From NCBI RefSeq assembly GCF_900113275.1, contig NZ_FOOU01000004.1, forward strand, positions 248,001-312,000: a stretch of DNA of 64,000 bases, in the 5' to 3' direction. Below, one piece after another: positions 20,958-29,993 of this stretch; the stretch's first letter is position 1, and each line of letters starts with the position of its first letter. The notes beneath the pieces are model-generated. The model did not search any database. It had not been told where the DNA came from and saw nothing but the letters and a program-made list of their open reading frames with translations. The translations under genes and the position numbers were made by a program. This DNA is from Neptunomonas qingdaonensis (GTDB taxonomy: Bacteria; Pseudomonadota; Gammaproteobacteria; Pseudomonadales; Balneatricaceae).

Positions 20958-22211
20958 TTAAACATATCTTTCCATGCCAAGTCCTGACGGATCAATATCC
21001 GGCTTACGTCCCGAAATAATATCGCTGACATAACGCGCTGACCCTACCGCCATTGTCCAACCTAATGTTCCGTGCCCGGTATTCAGAAACAGGTTCGGAT
21101 ACTTAGTAGCACCCAACACAGGCGTACCGTCTGGTGTCATAGGTCGTAGCCCTGTCCAGAATTCCGCTTTTTCCAGGTCGCCGCCGCCCGCGAAAAGGTC
21201 ACCGACGACGAAATCAACATTGTTTCTGCGCTTTGCCTTAAGGCTCATGTCATAACCGGTTAGCTCAGCAGTGCCTCCCACGCGGATACGATCGTTAAAA
21301 CGAGTGACCGCAATCTTGTAGGTTTCATCCATCACCGTTGAAACCGGCGCACGAGTTTCATCAATAATAGGTAAGGTCAGAGAGTACCCTTTAACAGGAT
21401 AAACCGGTAATTTAATGCCGACTTTTCCCAGCATAATAGGACTATAACTACCCAGAGCCATCACATAACTATCGGCTTTAAGTACTTCTGAAGCCAACTG
21501 TACACCTTGAATTTTACCCGCCTCAAGAATCAAGCCTTTAATATCGGTGTTATACATAAAGGTAACACCTAATTTTTCACACTCTGCTACTAATCCCTGA
21601 GTAAATTTAAAACAATCACCGGTTCCGTCACCTGGCAAGCGTAAGCCACCAATAATTTTCTCTTTCACATGCGCCAATGCAGGTTCTGCATCGATGCAAC
21701 CCTGACGGTCCAGTACTTCATGACGGACACCACATTCTTTAAGTATGGCAACATCGGCTTTTGAAGAAATAACCTGCTTCTCTGTCCGGAAAACCTGCAA
21801 GGTTCCACCAAAACGCTGATCATAGTCGATGGATACTTCGTCGTTGAGTTCATTCATACTGTCACGGCTATATTCAGCAATACGTAACATGCGTGATTTG
21901 TTGACGCGATAAGCAGATTCCGTGCAGTTGCTCAGCATTTTAGTCATCCATTTAAACAACACTGGGTCCAGCGCTGGCTGAATACGCAAAGGTGCAAGAT
22001 CCTGCATCATCCATTTTACCGCTTTCAACGGAACACCGGGGGCCGACCAGGGAGAGGAATACCCGGGAGAGATCTGCCCGGCATTTGCGTAGCTGGTTTC
22101 TAATGCAGCTGCTGGCTGACGATCAACAACCGTTACTTCATGGCCTGCTTTTGCTAAAAAGTAGGCATTTGTAACACCGATAACACCACTACCTAACACC
22201 ACTATTTTCAT
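20958..22211 (-). CDS. dadA: D-amino acid dehydrogenase small subunit
   Basis: A 417-residue FAD-dependent dehydrogenase that oxidises D-alanine and other D-amino acids to 2-oxo acids, delivering electrons to the membrane quinone pool. The start is ATG at 22211 (MKIVVLGSGVIGVTNAYFLAKAG), which puts the FAD motif GSGVIG right at the N-terminus; the frame stays open to 22265 but the extra 18 residues are hydrophobic and unconserved. The C-terminal DAO signature GLRPMTPDGTPVLG...NTGHGTLGWTMAVGS is intact. It is the first gene of the dadA-ridA-alr series. Confidence 0.95.
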   Translation of the reverse strand: MKIVVLGSGVIGVTNAYFLAKAGHEVTVVDRQPAAALETSYANAGQISPGYSSPWSAPGVPLKAVKWMMQDLAPLRIQPALDPVLFKWMTKMLSNCTESAYRVNKSRMLRIAEYSRDSMNELNDEVSIDYDQRFGGTLQVFRTEKQVISSKADVAILKECGVRHEVLDRQGCIDAEPALAHVKEKIIGGLRLPGDGTGDCFKFTQGLVAECEKLGVTFMYNTDIKGLILEAGKIQGVQLASEVLKADSYVMALGSYSPIMLGKVGIKLPVYPVKGYSLTLPIIDETRAPVSTVMDETYKIAVTRFNDRIRVGGTAELTGYDMSLKAKRRNNVDFVVGDLFAGGGDLEKAEFWTGLRPMTPDGTPVLGATKYPNLFLNTGHGTLGWTMAVGSARYVSDIISGRKPDIDPSGLGMERYV

Positions 22212-22244
22212 TTTTATTCTCAAAGTTGATACAAGACATAAGAC

Positions 22245-22290
22245 TAGAATAAATGAAATCAACAATAAATTTTTATTGTTTTATTCTTAT
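22245..22290. promoter_or_regulatory. Candidate Lrp/AsnC operator between dadA and the Lrp-type regulator
   Basis: A perfect palindrome with nine-base arms (AACAATAAA / TTTATTGTT) around a TT centre at 22261-22280, nested in wider arms AGAATAA / TTATTCT. It is in the 128-bp divergent gap, AT-rich and placed to control both genes, which suits alanine-responsive Lrp-family binding. Confidence 0.55.
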
Positions 22291-22339
22291 AAAATAGTTA
22301 TTTTTACTGATAAAAAACAAATTAACAGAATTTTATAAA

Positions 22340-22807
22340 ATGAAAAAATTAGATAGGATCGATAAAAACATTCTAAGCAGGCTGCAAAAAGACGGCCGTA
22401 TCTCCTACACCGATCTTGCAGACAAAGTGGGTTTATCCACCACGCCCTGTATCGAGCGGGTAAAGCGCTTAGAAAAGGATGGGTTTATCCAAGGATATCA
22501 CGCCAGGCTCAATCCGGAAGCACTAGGTTATAACATGCTGGTGTTCGTTGAAATTTCTCTTTCCTACCAATCTCCGGATGCGTTTGAACATTTTAATTTA
22601 GCCGTCAACCAGTTGCCCTATATTATGGAATGTCATCTGGTGTCAGGCGATTCAGACTACCTGTTAAAAGCTCGCATCAAAGATATGTCAGAATATCGCG
22701 CGTTACTGGGCGATATGCTACTGACGTTACCGGGTGTTAAAAACTCAAAGAGCTATATCGTTATGGAAGAGGTAAAAGAAAAGTTCAGCATTCCAGTTCC
22801 CGCATAA
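22340..22807 (+). CDS. dadR: Lrp/AsnC-family regulator of the dad operon
   Basis: A 155-residue transcription factor with an N-terminal winged helix-turn-helix (LDRIDKNILSRLQKDGRISYTDLADKVGLSTTPCIERVKRLEKDG, residues 3-48) and a C-terminal RAM ligand-binding domain (GYNMLVFVEISL ... YIMECHLVSGDSDYLLKARIKDM). The TTPCIERVKRLE recognition helix is close to that of Lrp and BkdR/DadR. It diverges from dadA, and in pseudomonads an Lrp-type DadR next to dadA activates it with L-alanine. That ligand is inferred from context. Confidence 0.85.
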   Translation: MKKLDRIDKNILSRLQKDGRISYTDLADKVGLSTTPCIERVKRLEKDGFIQGYHARLNPEALGYNMLVFVEISLSYQSPDAFEHFNLAVNQLPYIMECHLVSGDSDYLLKARIKDMSEYRALLGDMLLTLPGVKNSKSYIVMEEVKEKFSIPVPA

Positions 22808-22919
22808 CGTGCGGCTTAACATCATGGCTCTAACCCTTAAATAGCGTTACGCCTGTAAAAACGTTACGCCTGACATTGCTTTTGAAATTATCATCACGAT
22901 ACAGAATACGGATTTAACC

Positions 22920-23744
22920 ATGAAGCTTGAGCTGTCGCACACTGTTACAGAAATCTCTGCAAATGCCTCAACCATACTAACCACGCTCAGCGGACTCCCC
23001 AGGCAACGCATTAAAGATGCCATGGCCAAAGGCGCCGTCTCGCTTAAACGCGGTAAACACACAAAACGAATTCGCCGTATAAATACCGTGGTTAAACCGG
23101 GTGACATTTTACAACTTAACTATGATGACAGTGTGCTAGCACTGAAGCCCCCTGTTATCGAGTGCCTTGAAGACCGCCGTAGCTATAGTGTTTGGTTTAA
23201 ACCGGCAGGCATCATGTCTCAGGGAAACCAGTTTGGCGATCACATGTCGATTTTGCGTATTATAGAAAAGCAGAACGATAACAAACGTGAAGTATTTCCT
23301 GTACATCGCCTCGACCGGGAAACCAGCGGACTGATTATCGTGGCTCACAGCAAAAAAATGGCAGCAACCTTATCCTCTTTGTTCCAGACACAACAAATCG
23401 AAAAAAGCTATCAGGCCATTGTTTTAGGAAAAACAGAGGAAACCGGCACTATTGACCGCCTCCTGGATAAAAAGAACGCCATCACTCATTTTAAACGACT
23501 CAACTTTAACGAAGAAACGAACAATAGCCTGATCGACATTCGCCTTGAAACCGGCAGAACTCACCAAATCCGGCGTCATTGTGACAGTATAGGCCACCCA
23601 ATTATGGGAGACCCCAGATACGGGACGGGTAATAAAAACCAGCAGGGACTACAACTTGTCGCTTACAAGCTAACCTTTCGCTGTCCGATCAAGCATCAGC
23701 AGGTCACCTTCGAGCTACCGGAACCCTTTGCCCAAAACACATAA
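22920..23744 (+). CDS. RluA-family RNA pseudouridine synthase
   Basis: A 274-residue pseudouridine synthase. An S4-like RNA-binding segment covers about residues 20-70 (LSGLPRQRIKDAMAKGAVSLKR), and the catalytic core carries HRLDRETSGLIIVAHS with the catalytic Asp near residue 125, followed by RLETGRTHQIRRHCDSIGHPIMGDPRYG. This is the RluA/RluC/RluD family; the RNA target cannot be set from sequence. The gene is only about 110 bp from the regulator upstream and converges with the chemoreceptor gene, with 2 bp between stops. Confidence 0.88.
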   Translation: MKLELSHTVTEISANASTILTTLSGLPRQRIKDAMAKGAVSLKRGKHTKRIRRINTVVKPGDILQLNYDDSVLALKPPVIECLEDRRSYSVWFKPAGIMSQGNQFGDHMSILRIIEKQNDNKREVFPVHRLDRETSGLIIVAHSKKMAATLSSLFQTQQIEKSYQAIVLGKTEETGTIDRLLDKKNAITHFKRLNFNEETNNSLIDIRLETGRTHQIRRHCDSIGHPIMGDPRYGTGNKNQQGLQLVAYKLTFRCPIKHQQVTFELPEPFAQNT

Positions 23745-23746
23745 AG

Positions 23747-25726
23747 TTACACTTTAAAACCACGTACCAACTCTTTTAACTGATGAGCCATACTCGATAG
23801 ACTTTGCGCAGAGTTCGCAATCTGACCTGCCGCTGTCGCCACCTCATCGGAGCTATCATCAATCACAGTCAAGTTCTGGCTCACATCCTGAATAACAGCA
23901 GCCTGCTCTTCAGACGCTGTCGCTATCTGGCTGGACATATCCATAATGCCATTAACAGCATTGACTATCGATTCCAGAGAGTTCTCGACATTATGTGTAC
24001 TCTCTACCGTTTCTCGCATCTTGCTATGATTATTTTCAACCAGCGCATAGGCTTCCTCTACCTCACCCTGAAGATCTTGAATAATCGCAGCAATCTCTGC
24101 GGTCGACTTCTGCGTGCGATGTGCCAATGTCCTTACTTCATCCGCCACCACCGCAAATCCTCTCCCCTGCTCTCCTGCACGCGCGGCCTCAATTGCCGCA
24201 TTTAATGCGAGCAAACCGGTTTGATCAGATACATGGTGAATGACTTCTACAACATTGGAGATATTGGTACTACTGTCATGCAGTTTATTGATCAGCTTAC
24301 TTAACAGACTGACATCATCAGCCAACTGATTTACTGACAGTACTGAAGCGCGCACCACCTCATTGCCTTCATGCGCAATCAGATTGGCTGTATTCGCCTG
24401 ATCTGCCGTTCTTGCGGTATTCCCGGCAACTTCCTGAACAGCGCTAGACAGCTCTTCAACAGCAGCAGCCACTTGCGTGGTTCGTTCTCGCTGAACGTGT
24501 AGTTTCTCAACACTGTGCTCAACAACACCCGTTGTTTCATCGGCGATAGTCACCAGCGTATTGCAACTATCTGACAACTGATGAATGGCACGGGAAAAGT
24601 TCTCCAGCGTAGCATTCAAGCCTTCCGCTACTTGTCCCAATTCATCCTGGCTATAGACCTCCACCCGCAAGCGTAAATCATGTTCCTTTTGCACTTTATG
24701 CATCACTGTGGATAAAGAGGACACCTGCCGATTCAAGCCTCTGATAATATTAAGCGCGATTAAAGTCACGATCAGCAGTGATGCCACTAGTAACCCTGAG
24801 TAGAGCCACAGGGAAAACTGTGCTTGGCCCTGCACATCATTAGCTTCTGAAATAAGATCGTCAGCCAATCTATCTTCCAGCTTTTTAAGTGAATCTATTC
24901 GTTTTGTCGCCTCGGCAAACCAATACTTAGATTCGATATTAAAGCCACCACTATCAGCCTTTTCTGACGCAACACCTCTGAGCTTCTCAACCTCTTGCAC
25001 AACCGCAGAGTTTGAAAAGTCAGTAAATAATGCCAAATGTTTTTCCTGAGCCAGATTCATAAAAATACGGCTATAAGTATTTTGTTCAGTCACCAGAGTA
25101 ATAAATTTTTCATACATGCCCGGAGCAAACTGATCAGCCGCAAAAGTATTACTTAAAACGGCTCGCTCAATACCGGCTCTCTCTTTCGCCTGTAACAAAT
25201 GGTAATACGCTAATGATGCCCGTGTCAGATGAACATTTTCGCTAAGATTAGCGGTCAGCGCACCCGCCGATAGTAATTTTACATTTAAGCCTGTGTAGTA
25301 TTTTAATGCTTCTGATAACGGCATCTGTAAAGAATCAACACGTCCCCTCACATCGTTAATACCTTTTAACTGCCGTGTTACCTCTTGCATCAAGCTGTTA
25401 ATCGCCGTGTTTTCTACCGCATTCCGGCTGATAAATTCAGCCCATTTCTCTTCTAGCTTTTTAGTCATTACTCTTTGCTGACGTAGCACATCAGAAAACT
25501 GCTGACCGCCTGAACCAAGAAAACCAGCAGTGGCACCTCTTTCTTTCTGCAACTCATGCACCAGCGCACTATTGACTGTTACTAATTCCGTATAAACGGA
25601 TATCTCACCCGTTTGCTGATTTACCGTATAACTATTGATGACTTCTCTTACCAACAAAAGCGTACTGACAAGCACAGGAAATACTATTAATAACAATAGC
25701 TTGTATTTAAAACTCAGGTTTTTCAT
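23747..25726 (-). CDS. Methyl-accepting chemotaxis protein with NIT sensor domain
   Basis: A 659-residue chemoreceptor. Order: membrane helix 1 (about 10-28), an all-helical periplasmic domain of roughly 250 residues with the NIT-type nitrate/nitrite-sensing signature (VHELQKERGATAGFLGSGG near 51-69), membrane helix 2 (about 305-326), a HAMP domain, and a cytoplasmic signalling hairpin whose tip contains GEQGRGFAVVADEVRTLA. The ligand is suggested, not proven, by NIT homology. It stands alone; ribosome site AAGGA is 8-9 bases before the ATG. No flagellar or che genes are near. Confidence 0.92.
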   Translation of the reverse strand: MKNLSFKYKLLLLIVFPVLVSTLLLVREVINSYTVNQQTGEISVYTELVTVNSALVHELQKERGATAGFLGSGGQQFSDVLRQQRVMTKKLEEKWAEFISRNAVENTAINSLMQEVTRQLKGINDVRGRVDSLQMPLSEALKYYTGLNVKLLSAGALTANLSENVHLTRASLAYYHLLQAKERAGIERAVLSNTFAADQFAPGMYEKFITLVTEQNTYSRIFMNLAQEKHLALFTDFSNSAVVQEVEKLRGVASEKADSGGFNIESKYWFAEATKRIDSLKKLEDRLADDLISEANDVQGQAQFSLWLYSGLLVASLLIVTLIALNIIRGLNRQVSSLSTVMHKVQKEHDLRLRVEVYSQDELGQVAEGLNATLENFSRAIHQLSDSCNTLVTIADETTGVVEHSVEKLHVQRERTTQVAAAVEELSSAVQEVAGNTARTADQANTANLIAHEGNEVVRASVLSVNQLADDVSLLSKLINKLHDSSTNISNVVEVIHHVSDQTGLLALNAAIEAARAGEQGRGFAVVADEVRTLAHRTQKSTAEIAAIIQDLQGEVEEAYALVENNHSKMRETVESTHNVENSLESIVNAVNGIMDMSSQIATASEEQAAVIQDVSQNLTVIDDSSDEVATAAGQIANSAQSLSSMAHQLKELVRGFKV

Positions 25727-26085
25727 TCAGTTAATTCCTTGATTACTCGATCCCAAGTTCCGCCAATAGTCATCACGAAGATCTATGACCTAGGGTAGAA
25801 AAAACAAAGTTATATTATAGTTATATCGTGCTTCTCTATTGCAAAATGCCGGGAGCAACCTTCACAGATAGCAGAAGATAAATAGAAAAAGTGTAGTACA
25901 TTTACAAAAAATGAATAGAAGATTACGCATATTATTCGTGATCTGAGATCCGCGATTGTGCGTACAAAGCCGTAATACTGCGGTAATAGCTATGCTAGAC
26001 TTAAAAAACCTCGAACGGACAAATTTGACGTACTAAAATTAACCAAGCACGGTCAATTTAAATAGACTTGATTACGGACAACACT
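25727..26085. other. Intergenic region between the chemoreceptor and folX
   Basis: A divergent 359-bp AT-rich gap that must carry promoters for both neighbours. I find no RNA gene or repeat in it. Confidence 0.4.
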
Positions 26086-26451
26086 ATGAATATCAGCGAC
26101 GCCATTATTCGTATTACCAATTTAAGGCTGCGTACTTATATCGGGTTCAATCAGGATGAAATGGAAAAACAACAAGATGTGGTCATTAATATAAAAATCC
26201 ACTATCCCGCCGAAAAAGCTTATCAAACCGACAATGTAAAGGACGCTCTTAACTATAAAGTGATCACTAAAAAGGTCATCAATCATGTAGAAGAGGGGCG
26301 TTTTTTGTTACTGGAAAAGCTGGTAGCAGACGTTCTCGACATTTGCACGCAACATGCATGGGTAAAATACGCATCCGTGACTGTCGATAAACCACATGCC
26401 CTGCGTTTTGCAGATTCCGTTTCTCTTACACTGGAAAAATACTGTGATTAA
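26086..26451 (+). CDS. folX: Dihydroneopterin triphosphate 2'-epimerase
   Basis: A 121-residue T-fold pterin enzyme. It shares [21 protein letters not shown] with FolB/FolX, while the segment [26 protein letters not shown] and the C-terminal [18 protein letters not shown] match FolX rather than FolB. The ATG at 26086 gives the family N-terminus; a TTG at 26068 would add six residues. It epimerises 7,8-dihydroneopterin triphosphate to the monapterin form and stands 9 bp before folM, the next enzyme in tetrahydromonapterin synthesis. Confidence 0.9.
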   Translation: MNISDAIIRITNLRLRTYIGFNQDEMEKQQDVVINIKIHYPAEKAYQTDNVKDALNYKVITKKVINHVEEGRFLLLEKLVADVLDICTQHAWVKYASVTVDKPHALRFADSVSLTLEKYCD

Positions 26452-26460
26452 GGTAGCACT

Positions 26461-27171
26461 ATGAACGCACCGATTTTGATTACAGGTGTTGGCAAACGTA
26501 TCGGTTATGCATTAGCAAGGCAGTTATTGCGTTCAGATCAGCCCATAATAGGCACGTACCGTAGCGAATACGAATCTATCACCGAGTTACGCCAGTTGGG
26601 CGCAGAACTCTACCCTTGTGATTTTTACGATGATAGCCAAATCCGCTCACTGATCGATACCATTAAAGAGCGACATGCCAGCTTACGCGCTATTGTCCAT
26701 AATGCCTCTGACTGGTTACCTGATGACAACGCGCTTTCGCCTGCGTCCACGTTACAAAGAATGATGCAGATCCATGTGAGCACACCCTACCAGATCAATC
26801 TTGAACTGGCTGACTTACTCAAAGCCGGTTCAGCCGAGTGTAGCGATATCATTCATCTGACCGATTACGTCGTCGAAAAAGGCAGTAAAAAGCATATCGC
26901 TTATGCTGCCAGCAAAGCGGCACTCAGCAATATGACGCTGTCTTTTTCAGCCCTGTTCGCCCCTGAAATCAAGGTCAACGCAATCGCGCCCGCGATGATA
27001 CTTTTCAATCCCGACGATGATGCCGAATACCGCAGCAAAACCCTAAAAAAATCGCTCATGGGGATAGAGCCCGGTGTTCAGGAGATAGTAGACACTGTTA
27101 ATTACCTGCTCAAAAGCCGCTATGTAACCGGCAGAACATTGCATGTCGATGGCGGCCGACACCTTAAATAG
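26461..27171 (+). CDS. folM: Dihydromonapterin reductase
   Basis: A 236-residue short-chain dehydrogenase. The NADPH motif is GVGKRIGYALA near residues 9-19, the catalytic Tyr and Lys are in YAASKAAL, and the C-terminal VTGRTLHVDGGRHLK is typical of FolM. It reduces dihydromonapterin to tetrahydromonapterin, a cofactor for phenylalanine hydroxylase in pseudomonads, and can also reduce dihydrofolate. It overlaps the folX transcription unit (9-bp gap), so both steps of the pathway are adjacent. Confidence 0.9.
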   Translation: MNAPILITGVGKRIGYALARQLLRSDQPIIGTYRSEYESITELRQLGAELYPCDFYDDSQIRSLIDTIKERHASLRAIVHNASDWLPDDNALSPASTLQRMMQIHVSTPYQINLELADLLKAGSAECSDIIHLTDYVVEKGSKKHIAYAASKAALSNMTLSFSALFAPEIKVNAIAPAMILFNPDDDAEYRSKTLKKSLMGIEPGVQEIVDTVNYLLKSRYVTGRTLHVDGGRHLK

Positions 27172-27247
27172 CCTCACCCCTGGGGGCAGCAAGGCATCTA
27201 AGAAATCGAGCTTAAACCGGCATTGAGCTTAAAGACGGTAATCCGCG

Positions 27248-27850
27248 TTAAGGTAAAGAAGCGGAAAGTTCTGCCAATACACAGTCGCCTTCTCTGAAGA
27301 CAGGCCAGCCATCCCCCACCAATACCGCCTTTATTCCATTTATAGAGGCCAGCATTTTCACGGAAGCAAGCGCTTTAGTTTTATCCTGTAGCTTAGGATC
27401 GGGGAGCATACACAGCTTGCCACCCGCATGTGCGCGCACAAGATCGCCGGTTATCAGCGTATCGCCTTCCAGCACAAACGCTAACTCCCCATCAGTTTTT
27501 GAACCATCAAGGCTATAAACATCCAACCCTGGTAATAGGTTTTTACCTGCGCTTAACCAGTGCGAGCATTCAATTGGAAAACTATCTTTCTCGGCTTCGG
27601 GTCCCCAGATCAGGGCACCCGTTTCATCTGCCAGAGCTTGAGCATTACGCACATGGTCTGAATTAGAAATCAGAATATGGCTCACCTTTCCCAGCGACAA
27701 AAGATGTTGCTTATCATGCTCAGTCAGCGGTAACGGATCAAACACAATGCTGCCCTGCTCTGTTACCCAAACATAACTATGAAAATCGATATTTCTATCT
27801 TTATCAAAGGCACTCCAGCAATAAAAGTTACTTTTATGAAGTGTTTTCAT
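27248..27850 (-). CDS. Metallo-beta-lactamase-fold hydrolase with a degenerate metal site
   Basis: A 200-residue protein with the MBL fold: ISNSDHVRNAQALADETGALIWG resembles the HxHxDH loop, but the first two histidines are replaced (SNSDH), leaving only Asp-His, and later LITGDLVRAHAGGKLCMLPD corresponds to the GD block and VLVGDGWPVF to the final strand. The loss of two canonical metal ligands makes ordinary two-zinc hydrolase activity unlikely. It may be single-metal or non-catalytic. It stands alone, converging with folM, and its substrate is unknown. Confidence 0.65.
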   Translation of the reverse strand: MKTLHKSNFYCWSAFDKDRNIDFHSYVWVTEQGSIVFDPLPLTEHDKQHLLSLGKVSHILISNSDHVRNAQALADETGALIWGPEAEKDSFPIECSHWLSAGKNLLPGLDVYSLDGSKTDGELAFVLEGDTLITGDLVRAHAGGKLCMLPDPKLQDKTKALASVKMLASINGIKAVLVGDGWPVFREGDCVLAELSASLP

Positions 27851-28081
27851 TATCTATCTCCAGAAACGCGGTCGAATACCAGCGATGGTTGATGACGTTA
27901 CTTTACTCTTGTCTAACATTTTCTGGCAATTTTCTTTCAACGCACGAAAATTGGTTGAAAAAAAGTAGGTACCATCTCAAAAAGAAAAACCTGATCAAAG
28001 CATTCGCCTTATTTACAGTTCCCTATACAATTACTTCTCTGTAATATTTGTTCTTTTTTAACACTTTAATGAGACAGCGTA

Positions 28082-28798
28082 ATGGGCAGAGCCTACCAAA
28101 ACCGTAAAGAATCCATGGCGAAAACATCGGATAACAAAGCCAAGGTCTACAGTAAATATGGTCGAGAGATTTATGTATGCGCCAAAGCGGGCGGTCTTGA
28201 TCCGGACGGAAACCTCGCATTACGCGGCTTAATTGAACGCGCTAAAAAAGATCAGGTGCCCAGCCACGTTATTGACAAAGCGATCGACAAAGCGAAAGGC
28301 GGCGGCGGTGAAGACTTCTCGCCTGCCCGTTACGAAGGTTTTGGTCCTGGCAACTGCATGGTGATTATCGACTGTCTGACCGACAATCCAAACCGTACTT
28401 TTGGTGATGTACGTAATTGCTTCACCAAAACAAAATGCAAAATTGGTACCTCTGGCAGCGTCGCTCACATGTTTGACCACAGCGCTATTCTGGTTTTTAA
28501 AGGCGATGACGAAGAAGCCGCATTGGAAGCCCTGATGATGGCCGATGTAGATGTTACCGACATCGAATCAGAAGAGGGAACAATCTCGGTATTTGCACCC
28601 CATACCGATTACTTCAAAGCCAAGACCGCCTTAACCGATGCCTTTGGTGAGATCGATTTTGACGTCGCTGAAATTCAGTTCATCCCACAGAACACCGCGC
28701 CTGTTAGTGAAGAAGATCTTCCGATGTTTGAGAAGTTCATCAACATGCTGAATGATCTGGATGATGTGCAAAACATCTACCATAGCGCTGAACTGTAA
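28082..28798 (+). CDS. yeeN: YebC/PmpR-family factor (YeeN type)
   Basis: A 238-residue protein with three-domain YebC architecture: [38 protein letters not shown], then [24 protein letters not shown], then a C-terminal ferredoxin-like pair of domains. The insert and ends resemble E. coli YeeN more than YebC (for example [12 protein letters not shown] and the C-terminal [12 protein letters not shown]). YebC proteins act as translation factors for proline stretches or as DNA-binding regulators; which applies here is unknown. A 12-bp stem hairpin (28812-28844) follows the stop. Confidence 0.9.
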   Translation: MGRAYQNRKESMAKTSDNKAKVYSKYGREIYVCAKAGGLDPDGNLALRGLIERAKKDQVPSHVIDKAIDKAKGGGGEDFSPARYEGFGPGNCMVIIDCLTDNPNRTFGDVRNCFTKTKCKIGTSGSVAHMFDHSAILVFKGDDEEAALEALMMADVDVTDIESEEGTISVFAPHTDYFKAKTALTDAFGEIDFDVAEIQFIPQNTAPVSEEDLPMFEKFINMLNDLDDVQNIYHSAEL

Positions 28799-28810
28799 TC
28801 CTTCTGCCTA

Positions 28811-28846
28811 TACGCAGTTTTGCCCACACTCAGCAAAACTGCGTTT
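28811..28846 (+). terminator. Hairpin terminator after yeeN
   Basis: Perfect 12-bp stem ACGCAGTTTTGC / GCAAAACTGCGT with a nine-base loop, then TT and GGG. The T-run is short, so termination may be partial. Confidence 0.55.
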
Positions 28847-29121
28847 GGGCAAAGCTGATTATGGACAAGCATCTTCAGCTTACTTTATGCCGCTTCCCGA
28901 TTGACTGCTTATGACTTCTTTCCAGCAGCTTATTATGAGCCACTGAAGCATTAGTCACTGATTATTAACCAGCTACTCTTGTCACACACCCTGCCGATTT
29001 ATCAGCCCTCATAATTTATTGATTAAAATTTAAGCAGCTTTAACGGCTATCGATGATGTGTATCAAAAGCCACTTACTGCATCCATGCTTATACTGGAAA
29101 TAGATTTTAAGGGAGCAGACT
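28847..29121. other. Intergenic region before the ABC exporter genes
   Basis: About 275 bp without a gene. AAGGGAG six bases before the ABC ATPase ATG is a strong ribosome site. No promoter could be fixed with confidence. Confidence 0.35.
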
Positions 29122-29895
29122 ATGTCTAATCGCATGCCTCACCATCTGCCGCACAAGGTTTCGGATCTTGATGCGCCCTCCCCATCAGCCCATAACAGTG
29201 TGTTTCATGTGAAGGGGGTGACGAAGGTGTATCAAATGGGAGAGGTTCAGGTACATGCACTACGTGGCATTGATCTTGATCTTTACGAAGGCGAATTTGC
29301 AGTATTGCTGGGAGCATCGGGTAGCGGAAAATCAACGCTGCTAAATATTCTTGGTGGGTTAGACACCCCCACTACGGGGGATGTTTTTTACGGCCAACGC
29401 AATCTAACCCGCGCGACTGAAAGCGAGCTAACCGATTACCGGCGCTACCATGTTGGTTTTGTTTTCCAATTTTATAATTTAATACCCAGTCTGACAGCGC
29501 GTGAAAATGTCGCTGTTGTGACAGAAATCGCACGCGCACCGATACAACCGGAAGAGGCATTAAAGCTGGTGGGTCTGGGGGATCGGTTAGACCACTTCCC
29601 CGCACAACTCTCAGGAGGGGAACAACAGCGCGTTGCTATTGCGCGCGCCATCGCAAAACAACCGGATGTATTGTTATGCGATGAACCGACCGGCGCACTC
29701 GACTCTCAAACCGGTATTGTGGTTCTGCAGGCACTGCAACGCGTCAATCAGGAACTGGGAACCACCACCGCTGTAATTACACATAATGCCGGTATTGCGC
29801 AGATGGCCAACCGTGTCATCAGTTTAGCCGACGGACTCATCAGCCAGGTACAGGTTAATCAGCACCGTTTAGCGCCGCATGAGCTGACATGGTAA
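29122..29895 (+). CDS. ABC transporter ATP-binding protein (MacB/LolD type)
   Basis: A 257-residue ATPase of the LolD/MacB class. It has Walker [10 protein letters not shown] (about 64-72), the Q loop [18 protein letters not shown], signature [14 protein letters not shown], Walker [16 protein letters not shown] and the switch His in VITHN. An N-terminal extension of about 30 residues is less conserved. Its permease and HlyD partner are next, so the three form one exporter-like system in an inner-membrane complex. The permease is 99 bp on, a gap without a gene. Confidence 0.92.
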   Translation: MSNRMPHHLPHKVSDLDAPSPSAHNSVFHVKGVTKVYQMGEVQVHALRGIDLDLYEGEFAVLLGASGSGKSTLLNILGGLDTPTTGDVFYGQRNLTRATESELTDYRRYHVGFVFQFYNLIPSLTARENVAVVTEIARAPIQPEEALKLVGLGDRLDHFPAQLSGGEQQRVAIARAIAKQPDVLLCDEPTGALDSQTGIVVLQALQRVNQELGTTTAVITHNAGIAQMANRVISLADGLISQVQVNQHRLAPHELTW

Positions 29896-29993
29896 ACCAC
29901 CACACGCTGGCCATATTTAAACAGATAAAAACGGAGAATCTAAACAGCCAGCAACACAGCATCTAAAGAGTTAACAGGTGAGGTTATGCAAAG

